50,136 bases of DNA from an uncultured beta proteobacterium (GCA_903924715.1 CAIYCP010000257.1:1-50136), one strand, 5' to 3'. Shown: positions 1 to 8,552, numbered from the stretch's first letter. Numbers and translations: made by a program. Notes: generated by a model not told the origin, from the sequence alone.

Positions 1-696
1 GCTTTCATCTAGATCGATGCCGCGTGCATTACCACCATCTTCAGGAGAAATTCTGACGCCGACGACAAAATCCTTTGGTACACGAGCGCGGATGGCCTGT
101 ACCGTTTTGCGTAGCAGCCTCGCGCGATTCTCGTACGAGCCACCCCAACGGTCTGTTCGTTGATTTTCTGTATTACTTAAAAATTGCGTAAACAGATATC
201 CGTGGGCACCGTGAATTTCAATGCCATCCATTTTCGAAGCGTGCGCACGTTCGGCCGCCCGCGCGAAGTCTTCGATGACTTGTTCAAGGTCTTGTTCTGT
301 AGCTGGACGTGCACCAGTGGGGCCGCCATCGCTTGAGCTGATGGGTCGCCCGCCACAGACGGTTTGGTCAGCGCGCAGACCACCATGAAAAATCTGCATT
401 AAGGCCAGACTCTTACGTTGATGCATTTGATCGGCGAGTCGAGTTAAGCCTGGTATGTGCAGGTCATCAGAAATCCCAAGTGCGCCTGGCCAACCTTGAC
501 CAAGCTTAGAGACATGTGCTGCGCACGAGGTAATGATTCCGAAGCCGCCTTCAGCTCTGAGGTTGAGCCAATGTAGTTCGTCATCGCTTAGCGTGCCGTC
601 CGCATGGCTCTGGGAATTGGTAAGTGCCGCAAGCGCCAGACGATTGGGCGCACTCACGCCGTTACGAAAACGAAAGGGTTCAAGAAGATTTTTCAT
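1..696 (-). CDS. Old Yellow Enzyme family flavin oxidoreductase (3' end cut by window edge)
   Basis: Reads open from an ATG at 694-696 to the window edge, giving the first 232 residues of an FMN-binding TIM-barrel ene-reductase; family members are usually about 360-400 residues or longer. Seen: an N-terminal PFRFRNGVSAPNR stretch, MQIFHGG near residue 100 where the family has its Q-x-H-x-G strand, GIEIHGAHGYLFTQFLS at about 158-174 with the active-site-type Tyr167, and RWGGSYENRAR at 183-193. The family reduces activated C=C bonds or demethylates amines using NAD(P)H; fused FeS/FAD forms such as FadH share this N-terminus, so the missing half decides the subtype. It is the last visible gene of the 12-gene operon: its start lies one base after the tctA stop (TAA-T-ATG), so translational coupling is likely. 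In this setting it would reduce an unsaturated intermediate, which is inference. Confidence 0.9.
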   Translation of the reverse strand, partial: MKNLLEPFRFRNGVSAPNRLALAALTNSQSHADGTLSDDELHWLNLRAEGGFGIITSCAAHVSKLGQGWPGALGISDDLHIPGLTRLADQMHQRKSLALMQIFHGGLRADQTVCGGRPISSSDGGPTGARPATEQDLEQVIEDFARAAERAHASKMDGIEIHGAHGYLFTQFLSNTENQRTDRWGGSYENRARLLRKTVQAIRARVPKDFVVGVRISPEDGGNARGIDLDES

Positions 697-697
697 A

Positions 698-2224
698 TTA
701 CTCAGAGCTCTCAGGAATAATTTTTTTGATGTTGATCCCCAGCATCCGCGCGGCAAGTTGGCGCAGAGGTTCAAGTAGCAGTACGACGATCACGAGTGTC
801 CAAATCACGATGGCAATCGGGCTGGTGTAGAAAACTGAGATTTCACCCAGACTCATGAAAAGCCCTTCGCGCATATGTTTTTCAATCAACGGCCCGAGCA
901 CCAGGCCCACGACCATCGGTGCTAATTGAAACTCAAGCTTGCGCAGCGTGTAACCAATCACCGCTACGATCAGCAGCATCCCGACGTCAAGCATGCTGTT
1001 GCGTACGCTGTAGCAACCGATTGAAGCCATCATCAAAATAATGGGTAAGAAAATATGATTGGGTACGCGCAACAAACTGACCCATACGCTGACCAAGGGC
1101 ACATTTAAAATGACGAGCATCACATTGCCCACGAGCATCGAGGCGATCACACCCCAAAAAACCTGAGGGTGCGCCGTCATCATCATGGGGCCGGGTTGTA
1201 CACCGTGCACCATCATGGCGGCGAGCATCAAGGCCGTGACCGGACCAAACGGAATCCCCAAGGCCAACAACGGTACCATCGAGGACGTCGCGGCTGCGTT
1301 ATTGGCAGTCTCCGGTCCGGCTACTCCTTCGATCGCGCCCTCGCCAAGCTCGTGTTTGTATTTTGAAACGCCTTTTTCAAGCCGATAGGCGGCAAAACTA
1401 GCGAGTGTGGCAGAAGGCCCAGGAAGTAAGCCAAAGATAAACCCCAAAATCGTGCCACGTCCAAAGGGTGCGGCTGAACGACGCCACTCTTGCCGCGAAG
1501 GAAACATATCGCGCAGCTTGACCGGTAAAGGTTTGACCTGAGTCTGCAGCGTTTCAACCACGCTCATGATTTCGGCAATGCCATACAGCCCCACGACAAG
1601 TGCAACAAGTTCAACGCCCAGGGTCAAATCGGAAATTCCAAAGGTAAAACGGTCTTGCCCTGTCACGGCTTCTTGTCCGACAGTGCTGAGCATCAAGCCG
1701 ATCGCCATTGGAAAAATACCGGCGGCAAGGGTCCCGCCCGAGATTCTTGAAAATAGCAGCAGACCACCAGCGGTGAGCGCAAAAAATTCTGCTGGTCCAA
1801 ACAATAAGCCAACCTCAGCTAAGGCGGGGGCAAAAAGCATCACACCCAAAACGGAAATGACGCCGCCAACAAAAGACCCGGCGGCCACAATCGTTAAGAC
1901 GGCGCCGGCTCGGCCTTTTTTGGTGAGCTTGTAACCATCAATGCAGGTGATGACAGAGGCGGATTCGCCAGGCATGTTCACTAAGATGGCGGTGGTCGAA
2001 CCGCCATACATTGCGCCGTAAAACATGCCGGCCATCATAATCAGACCGCTCGTTGGATCGAGCGAATAGCTCAACGGCAAAATCATGGCGATGCCAGCGG
2101 TCGGGCCCAAACCAGGCAATACGCCGATCAAAGTCCCTGCAAGTGCGCCAACTAAGGCCGCAAGCAAATTATTGAAGGTAAACGCGACACTCAGTCCGTA
2201 AAGAATTCCGTCCAGTGCATCCAT
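698..2224 (-). CDS. tctA: Tripartite tricarboxylate transporter large permease subunit TctA
   Basis: A 508-residue multi-spanning inner-membrane protein of the TctA family, the usual length. Seen: an N-terminal hydrophobic region with GTLIGVLPGLGPTAGIAM, then YGAMYGGSTTAILVNMPGE at about 89-107, the conserved Gly-rich loop of TctA, and a second Gly/Pro-rich repeat (GFIFGLLPGPSATLASF) near 260-280. The two-fold internal repeat is typical. It works with TctB and a periplasmic TctC to import carboxylates using the proton or sodium gradient. Order in the operon is tctC (2730-3719), tctB, tctA, with 20 bases between tctB and tctA. One of only two TctA genes in the window, so it may also serve orphan Bug receptors; that is inference. 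Substrate unknown. Confidence 0.96.
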   Translation of the reverse strand: MDALDGILYGLSVAFTFNNLLAALVGALAGTLIGVLPGLGPTAGIAMILPLSYSLDPTSGLIMMAGMFYGAMYGGSTTAILVNMPGESASVITCIDGYKLTKKGRAGAVLTIVAAGSFVGGVISVLGVMLFAPALAEVGLLFGPAEFFALTAGGLLLFSRISGGTLAAGIFPMAIGLMLSTVGQEAVTGQDRFTFGISDLTLGVELVALVVGLYGIAEIMSVVETLQTQVKPLPVKLRDMFPSRQEWRRSAAPFGRGTILGFIFGLLPGPSATLASFAAYRLEKGVSKYKHELGEGAIEGVAGPETANNAAATSSMVPLLALGIPFGPVTALMLAAMMVHGVQPGPMMMTAHPQVFWGVIASMLVGNVMLVILNVPLVSVWVSLLRVPNHIFLPIILMMASIGCYSVRNSMLDVGMLLIVAVIGYTLRKLEFQLAPMVVGLVLGPLIEKHMREGLFMSLGEISVFYTSPIAIVIWTLVIVVLLLEPLRQLAARMLGINIKKIIPESSE

Positions 2225-2244
2225 GGCAAGCGTGACCTATGATT

Positions 2245-2718
2245 TTAAAAGGTGAGTGCAAAAGTTGGCATTGGAACTTTTAGCAAATAGATAAAGCAAA
2301 AATAGATCACGCCAGTGATCAGCGCAGCGTATGCACTACAGCGGATCCAAGAGAGCGTTGACAATAAACGCATTAACAGCATCGCAAAGGCCCAGCTGCT
2401 GAGCGAGTAACCTAGCCAGGGCATCGTAATAAAGTAAACGGCCAGCAGTACGATGAGCTTGAATAAGCGCGCGCGGTCCTGTCCAACGGGCATCTCAATG
2501 CCCTCAGCAGGTGCTGCTTTCCAACCTTCCCACACAGTCGATACACTCGCAAAGAGCATAACGGCCCCGACCAGCACTGGAAATAACCCAGCGCCGGGTG
2601 CATCCATCTCACCGAGCGGCAGCTGGGTCGCCATCGCAAGATAGCCCGCTGAGAGCAATAAGCCGAGCCCGCCTGTTGATAGATACGCGGTACGTTTTGA
2701 AATCGAGTGACTTGCCAT
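2245..2718 (-). CDS. tctB: Tripartite tricarboxylate transporter small permease subunit TctB
   Basis: A 157-residue membrane protein with four hydrophobic segments (about residues 13-30, 43-60, 85-105 and 130-150), the TctB layout. Near residue 35 it has MDAPGAGLFPVLVG, the family's (P/A)G.GFFP-like motif after the first membrane segment. It is the small membrane subunit that pairs with TctA. It lies between tctC and tctA, 11 bases after tctC and 20 before tctA. The family diverges strongly, so similarity elsewhere is weak, but position and topology make the call safe. No clear Shine-Dalgarno sequence precedes the ATG at 2716-2718, which suggests coupling to tctC. Confidence 0.9.
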   Translation of the reverse strand: MASHSISKRTAYLSTGGLGLLLSAGYLAMATQLPLGEMDAPGAGLFPVLVGAVMLFASVSTVWEGWKAAPAEGIEMPVGQDRARLFKLIVLLAVYFITMPWLGYSLSSWAFAMLLMRLLSTLSWIRCSAYAALITGVIYFCFIYLLKVPMPTFALTF

Positions 2719-2729
2719 ATAGAAATTGT

Positions 2730-3719
2730 TTAAGGTTTTTGATCGAGCATTTTTAAGAGCTCTGTAAAGGTTTGGGTATCACGTACGATTTCAGCGGCAA
2801 GTTCTTCTGGACTTTTGAGGTCGAGCGCGTAGCCCTCTTTTGCAAAGGTGGCGTACTCTGGACTATTAATGACTTGGGCAGAGGCGCCCACCAACTTGTC
2901 GAGCACCTCTTTGGGCAAGCCCTTTGGTCCCATGACATAGAATTGGGCGGACAGCGTAGTTTTATAACCCTGATCAATCGTTGAGACGGCCTCTGGCACC
3001 GGGTCATAGACGCCTTGTTTAAACGCAGCCAGTACGCGGACTTTTCCTGCTTGCACTTGCCCCGGAATACCGACCGCACCGGTAAAGAGCGTGGCCTCTA
3101 CCCGATTACCCAACAGTGCAAGCAAGGCTTCGCCACTGCCGCCAGTGAACGGAATCGTACGCAGCTTAAGGTCGCTATTTCTGTTGAATTCTTGGGCGAG
3201 TAAGTCAGGAACTGTTCGCAAACCCGATACTGAAGCGCGCACTTTATTTGGATTCTTTTTGACGTGGGCTAAAAAATCCTCAAAGGTTTTCCAGGGTGCG
3301 TCTGCACGTACGACCAATATGATCGGCATCACACCCAGTTTGGCGATTGGCTGATACGCATCTGGTGTCTTGAACGGTAAGCTTTGATTGACCAACGGCT
3401 GATAGGCCAAGATGCTGTTCGTACCTAAGCCAATGGTGTAGCCATCCGGTTTGGCTCGAGCAATCATGCCAAAACCGATTGTGCCCGAGCCGCCTGGTTT
3501 GTTTTCGACATTGACTTCAACGCCTAAAACTTTTTCAAGTTGTGTCGCAAATTGTCGTGAAATAGGATCGGTTGAACCCGCGGGCCCGTAAGGCACGACA
3601 AACGTAATGGGCCGATTTGGATAAGATTGAGCCACCGCAAGCGAAGGCAGGGAGCACCAAGCGAAGGTGAACGCCAACTGCAAAAGCGCAGCAAAAGTAC
3701 CGCGTGAATACAGTCGCAT
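2730..3719 (-). CDS. tctC: Bug/TctC-family periplasmic solute-binding protein (with TctAB)
   Basis: A 329-residue protein with a signal peptide (positive start, hydrophobic 8-22, probable cleavage after AVA at 30), then SYPNRPITFVVPYGPAGSTD, the Bug fold opening whose Asp usually contacts a ligand carboxylate or amide. Further marks are NKPGGSGTIG and AKPDGYTIGLG. It binds a small organic acid in the periplasm and hands it to TctA/TctB, encoded directly downstream (11-base gap). A Shine-Dalgarno sequence (AAAGGGG) lies five bases before the ATG. It starts 10 bases after the stop of the CoA-transferase gene at 3730-5085. It is the cognate receptor of this transporter by position. Ligand unknown; a carboxylic acid activated by the neighbouring CoA-transferases is the natural guess. 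Confidence 0.95.
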   Translation of the reverse strand: MRLYSRGTFAALLQLAFTFAWCSLPSLAVAQSYPNRPITFVVPYGPAGSTDPISRQFATQLEKVLGVEVNVENKPGGSGTIGFGMIARAKPDGYTIGLGTNSILAYQPLVNQSLPFKTPDAYQPIAKLGVMPIILVVRADAPWKTFEDFLAHVKKNPNKVRASVSGLRTVPDLLAQEFNRNSDLKLRTIPFTGGSGEALLALLGNRVEATLFTGAVGIPGQVQAGKVRVLAAFKQGVYDPVPEAVSTIDQGYKTTLSAQFYVMGPKGLPKEVLDKLVGASAQVINSPEYATFAKEGYALDLKSPEELAAEIVRDTQTFTELLKMLDQKP

Positions 3720-3729
3720 GGCAACCCCT

Positions 3730-5085
3730 TTAACGGTCTACACCCATTATGCTGCGATAGTCTTTATCAACGGCTGAAAGCGTACCAAGGCGCAACATCA
3801 TCTCCGTATCCATCGTGCCAGAGATCCCTGGATTGGTTGGCAGATCGCACACCACTTTGTTGACTTTAATCTCAGCGATCTGCTCTGATGTCATCCCGAG
3901 CACATCGCGCAAAATTGCATCATTGTCCTCACCAAACCGAGGCCCTGATTTTTTAATATGCGCATCGCGAAAACGTAGCCGGTACGGGCGACCAATGATT
4001 GGGCGTGGTCCGATCGGCGCAGGATGTTCGACGCGTTCATAAAACCCGCGATGTTGAAGATGTTCGTTAATGAATAAATCTTTACTATTTAAAACCGGAC
4101 CACTCGCGATATCCTGCGCTTGCAACAATGGCATTAACTCGACGACCGTGTGCTGAATCGCCCAGGTCGCGACGAGTTCGTTGACCTCTTGCCGGTGTGC
4201 GCGACGTGCGACTGCGGTGGCGTAGCGCGGATCCTGAGCAAGCGCTGCATGACCCATGAGCGCAGCAAGCTTTGCCCAGCGCAAGTCAGAATCAACAGTG
4301 AGCGCAATCCACTGATCATCGCCACGCGCACGATACAAATTACTTGGAACGTGTTCAAGATCTTCATTGCCAATACGTGGGCGATCCGTGCCGTCAAGTT
4401 GCTTTTGAATCAGCGCTTCGGGGATGAGCGACAGCCCAAGTTGATACATGCCGCAGTCGATCCATTGGCCTTGGCCTGTCTTGCGCATGTGTACGATGGC
4501 CGCCCATAACGCATTCATCCCGGCCCAGCAGGCGATAAAGTCTGGATAGGATTGCCCAACTTTCCAGGGCTTGTCACCTTCGTAGCCGGTGTAAAACGTG
4601 ACGCCCATTGTGGCTTCAAGTGTGGTGCCTTGGCTTGGGAAAGCAGACCAGGGGCCGCTTGAGCCATAGCCCGTATTCGACAACATAATCAGCGAAGGTT
4701 TAATTTTTTTAAGCTCGTCGTAGTTCAGGCCCCACTTGCGCATCACGCGAGGGGTGTAGTTCTCAAGCACGATGTCACTTTTACGGACTAAATCACGAAA
4801 GAGCTCTTGGCCTTTTTCTTGACCAAGATCGAGGGCAAGCGAGCGCTTGCCGCGATTCACGACATAAAAAATACCTGAGCGGTTCCAGGGATCTTGCGCA
4901 GGATCATTATCAAGATAGGGGCCGAAAGCACGGCCACGCGTTTGATCAAGCTTGTGTGGGGCTTCAATCTTGATGACTTCAGCACCCAGGTCACTAAGCA
5001 AACCTGCCATATACGGGACAGCGAACACGTACGACAAATCCAGAACGCGCACACCATCGAGCGGAAGTTTTTTTGCTTTTGTCAT
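3730..5085 (-). CDS. Family III CoA-transferase (CaiB/BaiF type), probable catalytic subunit
   Basis: A 451-residue CaiB/BaiF protein that would move CoA from one thioester to another carboxylic acid. Seen: GVRVLDLSYVFAVPYMAGLL at 11-30, LGAEVIKIEAP at 33-43, NRGKRSLALDL at 77-87, and KVGQSYPDFIACWAGM at 175-190 with Asp182 in the place of the family's catalytic Asp (G-x4-D). It is some 50 residues longer than usual because of an insert around 47-70 and an extended C-terminus. Its ATG overlaps the stop of the next CoA-transferase gene by four bases (ATGA), so the two are co-translated. That partner has Phe at the same position, which points to a heteromeric enzyme with this as the active chain; the pairing is inference. 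The substrate is probably the acid imported by the adjoining TctABC. Confidence 0.95.
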   Translation of the reverse strand: MTKAKKLPLDGVRVLDLSYVFAVPYMAGLLSDLGAEVIKIEAPHKLDQTRGRAFGPYLDNDPAQDPWNRSGIFYVVNRGKRSLALDLGQEKGQELFRDLVRKSDIVLENYTPRVMRKWGLNYDELKKIKPSLIMLSNTGYGSSGPWSAFPSQGTTLEATMGVTFYTGYEGDKPWKVGQSYPDFIACWAGMNALWAAIVHMRKTGQGQWIDCGMYQLGLSLIPEALIQKQLDGTDRPRIGNEDLEHVPSNLYRARGDDQWIALTVDSDLRWAKLAALMGHAALAQDPRYATAVARRAHRQEVNELVATWAIQHTVVELMPLLQAQDIASGPVLNSKDLFINEHLQHRGFYERVEHPAPIGPRPIIGRPYRLRFRDAHIKKSGPRFGEDNDAILRDVLGMTSEQIAEIKVNKVVCDLPTNPGISGTMDTEMMLRLGTLSAVDKDYRSIMGVDR

Positions 5086-6293
5086 GAGGGGCGTTCCATG
5101 CGGGTCTGAGCATCAAGGTGCGCGATTTCGGAGGCGCTTAGGCCGAGGTGTGTGGCCAGAATTTCATGACGGTGTTCGTCTAGCATGGGTGAGCGCCGCC
5201 GCACTTTTGTTGGTGTAACTGAAAGCTTAGTGAGCTCTGCTGGAAACTGTAAATGTGTATTTGTTGCCGGGTGTGAGACCTCAGCAAACGCTTGGCGCTC
5301 GTTGAGGTGTTCGCAGTTCAAGAGATCGTCTGCACTTTGCACCATCCCGATGAGGAGTCGTTTTGTTGCACCCGCAAGAAATACTTCTTTGGCGTCACGA
5401 TCTTGTACGCATTCTTCAAGTAACGCGCGCACTTCAGGTACACGCTTTTCACGCTGTGGTGGACTTGCGAATTTGGGTTCGCGAAACTCAGGGCGACCAA
5501 ATAAATCGGCGAGCGTTTCAAAGGGGGCGCCGCCGCCGGTTTGAAAAGCCAGAAAACCTTTGCGTGCTGCAATGGGTTCGCCCGCGAAAGGATCTTGCAC
5601 CACGGCGCGTCGGCCTTGTACGGCACCTAAAAAGCCGTAGTAAGACTGATTTAATACAAGTTCAGAGGCGAGGCACTCGTGAATCGAGACATCAACATGC
5701 TCGCCGAATTGATCAGCTTGGGCAGCGGCGTACGCCATGGTTGAAGCGTAGGCAGCGGTCAGGCCCGCGCAATAAAAGGATTGCGATAAGCCATGCTTGA
5801 GTGGTTCGCGATCGACTTGACCGCTGATCGCCATGATCCCGCTCATTGCTTGCAGAGTCAGGTCGCTGGCGCGGTATTGCGCATACGGACCCGTTTGACC
5901 AAAATTCGTGACTGAGGTCACGACAAGTGTGGGGTTCCATTCGAGTAATTGATCAACGCTATAGCCCCAACTTTCGAGTCTGCCGGGCTTGAAGCTTTCA
6001 ATCACAATATCGCTGTTCTCAATGAGCTTGCGCAGCACAGGTCGGCTCGAGTCCAGTCGCAAGTCGAGCGCCACACTGCGTTTGTTCCAATTCAAATATT
6101 GAAACAACAGACTCTGCTCGCTTGCTGCAGCGTCTGTTTTCAATGGCGCAAGATAGCGGGCAAAGTCACCCTTGCCGGGCTGTTCAATTTTGATAACGTC
6201 TGCACCGTAGTCGCCTAATAGCCGGGCCGCAAAGGGCCCGGCGATACCATGACTCAGATCCAGAACGCGGACGCCCTGTAACGCAGATTGCAT
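5082..6293 (-). CDS. Family III CoA-transferase-like protein lacking the catalytic Asp
   Basis: A 403-residue CaiB/BaiF-fold protein, normal length. Seen: GVRVLDLSHGIAGPFAARLL at 7-26, YGADVIKIEQPGKGDFAR at 29-46, NWNKRSVALDL at 68-78, and SFKPGRLESWG at 100-110. At the active-site stretch HGLSQSFYCAG the family pattern G-x4-D-x3-G is kept in spacing, but the Asp is Phe173. The two other CoA-transferases in this window keep it (Asp182 and Asp199). It is co-translated with the Asp-bearing partner at 3730-5085 by a four-base overlap. It is therefore probably a structural or substrate-binding subunit of a heteromeric CoA-transferase, as occurs in some family III enzymes; it might also have another role. 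The family call is sure, the inactivity is a reading of one motif. Confidence 0.93.
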   Translation of the reverse strand: MQSALQGVRVLDLSHGIAGPFAARLLGDYGADVIKIEQPGKGDFARYLAPLKTDAAASEQSLLFQYLNWNKRSVALDLRLDSSRPVLRKLIENSDIVIESFKPGRLESWGYSVDQLLEWNPTLVVTSVTNFGQTGPYAQYRASDLTLQAMSGIMAISGQVDREPLKHGLSQSFYCAGLTAAYASTMAYAAAQADQFGEHVDVSIHECLASELVLNQSYYGFLGAVQGRRAVVQDPFAGEPIAARKGFLAFQTGGGAPFETLADLFGRPEFREPKFASPPQREKRVPEVRALLEECVQDRDAKEVFLAGATKRLLIGMVQSADDLLNCEHLNERQAFAEVSHPATNTHLQFPAELTKLSVTPTKVRRRSPMLDEHRHEILATHLGLSASEIAHLDAQTRMERPS

Positions 6294-6304
6294 GCTGACC
6301 CTAC

Positions 6305-6787
6305 TTAGGCTGCGGGTGGAACAAAGGGATAAGGAACGGGTTTGCCATTTTTATAAGGCAGCGCAACCGTTGCAGTACCGGGGGTTGACTCTTTACCTGC
6401 ATCGTTGAGGATACCAAGTTCGATATCAATCAAACCGTAGCCGGGGGCTTCGCGTTTGGCCGTGACACGCCCCCAGACGCGCACAGTTTCTTCAACGATG
6501 TTCATCGCACGAAACTGAAAGCTCGCTTTCCATGCCCACCCATTTGGGCCGGCCCAGTCAGCCAGCATTTGCATGACGAACTGTTGCTTCAAAGATCCGT
6601 TAATCAACAGGCCCGGTAATTTATCGTGCTCCATTGCAAAGGGCTTGTCGTAGTGAATCTTGTGCCAGTTTTCCATGGCAGCAGACCAACGCATTAAATG
6701 AGCGGTGGTGAGAGGGCCTTTTTCAAGACCTGGGATGTCAGAGCCGATCGCGACATCTTCAAAGTTGGGAGTGGTTCCGAGTGCCAT
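6305..6787 (-). CDS. MaoC-like hot-dog acyl-CoA hydratase/dehydratase subunit
   Basis: A 160-residue single hot-dog domain. Near residues 33-50 it has RWSAAMENWHKIHYDKPFA, a variant of the R-hydratase motif that keeps the His (His45) and the following Y-D but not the usual G-D-x-N-P. The rest, including PGLLINGSLKQQFVMQML and a Gly-Pro-rich end, fits a MaoC-like protein. It would hydrate an enoyl-CoA together with the other hot-dog protein at 6789-7319, whose stop lies one base before this start. Two single-domain genes side by side fit a heteromeric hydratase, the split form of the fused protein at 39937-41082. A GGAG Shine-Dalgarno sequence eight bases before the ATG lies at the end of the upstream gene. 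Confidence 0.85.
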   Translation of the reverse strand: MALGTTPNFEDVAIGSDIPGLEKGPLTTAHLMRWSAAMENWHKIHYDKPFAMEHDKLPGLLINGSLKQQFVMQMLADWAGPNGWAWKASFQFRAMNIVEETVRVWGRVTAKREAPGYGLIDIELGILNDAGKESTPGTATVALPYKNGKPVPYPFVPPAA

Positions 6788-6788
6788 A

Positions 6789-7319
6789 TTATTTTCTCCG
6801 GATTTGTGTGCGACGGGTACGGATCAACAAGTCCCCGTCACCGTTTCGATATTCAGTTTCTGTGACGACCAGCACGATGAGACCCTTACTTGTCTCTTTT
6901 TCAGAGATGTCTGCATAGCTAGAGGTCTGACTGACCGTTTCACCATGACGCGCATAGCGGAAAAATTCAATTTCTGAGCCGCCATTGAGCAGTGCATAGC
7001 CATTCAGTGGCTCAAGGGCAAGTAAGCCGCCTGAACTTGTCGCGGCCACAATGCCATCAAAGTCAGCATTGCGTGCATTCGCTTGAATTGGATCCGGCAC
7101 GCCAAAGGCGCGACGCGACAAATGTGTAGGAAACAATGGTGGCGCCACAGGACCGCCGTAGCGTGCGTTGTTCGCGCAAGGCTTATCAAAAATCGGATCT
7201 TCATACATGATGGCTTGTGCATAGCGACGCACAGCACCACGCTCGACAGAATCGCACGCAACTTCTGTCGTGGATTTCATCCCGATATATTTTTTTAGTG
7301 AGTCTGAAAGGGCGGACAT
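6789..7319 (-). CDS. FAS1-type/MaoC N-terminal hot-dog dehydratase subunit
   Basis: A 176-residue hot-dog protein of the FAS1_DH/MaoC N-terminal type. Seen: an opening helix ending KKYIGMKSTTEVACDSVERGAVRRYAQAI, then YEDPIFDK at about 39-46, ARYGGPVAPPLFPTHL at 52-67, and LNGGSEIEFFRYARHGETV at about 110-128, a family hallmark. Alone this domain usually lacks a full active site and pairs with a MaoC domain; the partner is the next gene (6305-6787), one base away. A strong GGGAG Shine-Dalgarno sequence sits seven bases before the ATG. In the operon it stands between a Bug receptor and the MaoC subunit, which places the hydration step beside the acyl-CoA dehydrogenases. Substrate unknown. Confidence 0.85.
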   Translation of the reverse strand: MSALSDSLKKYIGMKSTTEVACDSVERGAVRRYAQAIMYEDPIFDKPCANNARYGGPVAPPLFPTHLSRRAFGVPDPIQANARNADFDGIVAATSSGGLLALEPLNGYALLNGGSEIEFFRYARHGETVSQTSSYADISEKETSKGLIVLVVTETEYRNGDGDLLIRTRRTQIRRK

Positions 7320-7364
7320 TTTTAATCTCCCATTAAGGTAAAGGTAGGACGTTTACTGAAAGGA

Positions 7365-8345
7365 CTAGTTCACTTTGACATTGGCATCTTGCACAATTTT
7401 TTGCCAGCGCAACACTTCACGCCGGACAAAGGCTTCAAACTCTGGTGTTGGTAAAGGACGTTCAAGAATATCTGAACCACTCTTGATTAAACGATCGCGT
7501 ACGGCGGGATTGGTCATGACTTTAATGATGCCGGCGTTTAGACGTTCAATGACTGGTGTGGGTGTTGCTGAGGGCGCACATACGCCGTTAAAACCGCTAA
7601 TTGCAAAACCCGGCACTGTTTCGCCGATCGTCGGCATATCGGGTAGTTGCACCGCACGCTCTGCCATCACTACGCCAAGCGCTTTGACGTGCCCAGATTT
7701 AACAAACGGTAAAACGGGCTCAAGCACTGCGAACGACATGGTGGCTCGACCCGCGACGACATCTGCAATTGAGGGTGAGCTACCCTTATACGGAATGTGT
7801 AGCATCTCAGTACCTGTTAATTTCATGAATAGCTCGCCAGATAGGTGCCCAGGACTACCCGTGCCGTATGAGGCGAAGGTGAGCTTACCGGGCTGTGCCT
7901 TTGCAAGCGCAATCAATTCGCTGACATTGCTGACCGGTACAGCGGGATGAACGACGAGCAATAAGCTCGCACCTAGATGCATCGTGACATGCGTAAAGGC
8001 TTTCAGCGTATCGAAATTTAGTTTGTACAAACTTGGATTGATTGCGTGTGCCGTAGTGCAAATCAGTAGCGTGTAACCATCCGGCGAAGAATTTGCAACG
8101 AATTCGGTGCCGATAATTGTATTGGCGCCACCCTTGTTTTCGACGAGGACGGTTTGGCCAAGTTCTTCGGTTAGCCCTTGAGCCATGACGCGGGCAACAG
8201 TGTCGGCACCACCACCCGGCACATAAGGCACAACGAGTTTAATCGGACGATTCGGGAAGCTCTGCGCCCAACTTGTCGATGATCCAGCGCAGAGCAGCGC
8301 TAAGCATGCCATCAAGATCGAAACGGTGCGCGCGTAGAGGTGCAT
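7365..8345 (-). CDS. Bug/TctC-family periplasmic binding protein
   Basis: A 326-residue Bug receptor with a signal peptide (probable cleavage after SWA at 27), then SFPNRPIKLVVPYVPGGGAD, NKGGANTIIG, and SSPDGYTLLICTTAHAINPS. LHIPYKGSSPSIADVVAG near 190-207 and a C-terminus ending in DANVKVN complete the Bug pattern. It lies mid-operon, three bases after the small YHS gene and 45 before the hot-dog genes. The operon already has a TctC next to TctAB, so it has two different receptors for one permease. The second may bind a related acid, a different salt form, or act as a sensor partner; none of this can be decided from sequence. Confidence 0.95.
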   Translation of the reverse strand: MHLYARTVSILMACLALLCAGSSTSWAQSFPNRPIKLVVPYVPGGGADTVARVMAQGLTEELGQTVLVENKGGANTIIGTEFVANSSPDGYTLLICTTAHAINPSLYKLNFDTLKAFTHVTMHLGASLLLVVHPAVPVSNVSELIALAKAQPGKLTFASYGTGSPGHLSGELFMKLTGTEMLHIPYKGSSPSIADVVAGRATMSFAVLEPVLPFVKSGHVKALGVVMAERAVQLPDMPTIGETVPGFAISGFNGVCAPSATPTPVIERLNAGIIKVMTNPAVRDRLIKSGSDILERPLPTPEFEAFVRREVLRWQKIVQDANVKVN

Positions 8346-8348
8346 GCG

Positions 8349-8552
8349 TTAGGCCTTGGGGATTAGGTAGCGTTGTGGGCTGACCGTAAATTTGCTGCGG
8401 CAATTCAGCGAATCAAAGTAATACCAGGTGCCATCGTGAAACTGGCGGGTACCTTTAGAGGGATCAATTTCCTTGGCGCCGTGGGCGGTTTCACCCGTTT
8501 TAGATTCGGCCCCTTCGAGGTCGATCGCTTTACCGCAAACTAGACATTTCAT
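8349..8552 (-). CDS. Small YHS-domain-like metal-binding protein
   Basis: A 67-residue cytoplasmic protein made of little more than one YHS-like domain. Seen: CLVCGKAIDL at residues 3-12 (a C-x2-C pair), then GTWYYFDSLNCRSKF at about 41-55 and SPQRYLIPKA at the end. This matches the YHS order C-G...G..YYF.S..CR.KF...P..Y. YHS domains are thought to bind a metal and often occur in metal or aromatic-oxidation systems. A GGAG Shine-Dalgarno sequence lies eight bases before the ATG. It sits between the acyl-CoA dehydrogenase genes (30-base gap) and a Bug gene (3-base gap), so it belongs to the operon. Its job there is unknown; a role as a small accessory or assembly protein is a guess. Confidence 0.8.
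   Translation of the reverse strand: MKCLVCGKAIDLEGAESKTGETAHGAKEIDPSKGTRQFHDGTWYYFDSLNCRSKFTVSPQRYLIPKA

Noticed and set aside
1566..1934. A 122-codon plus-strand frame opposite tctA
   Set aside because: It is Pro/Ser/Ala-rich with no family pattern and lies wholly within a clear TctA gene on the other strand.
5363..5800. A 145-codon plus-strand frame
   Set aside because: Arg/His-rich and antisense to the well supported CoA-transferase gene; no ribosome site or motif.
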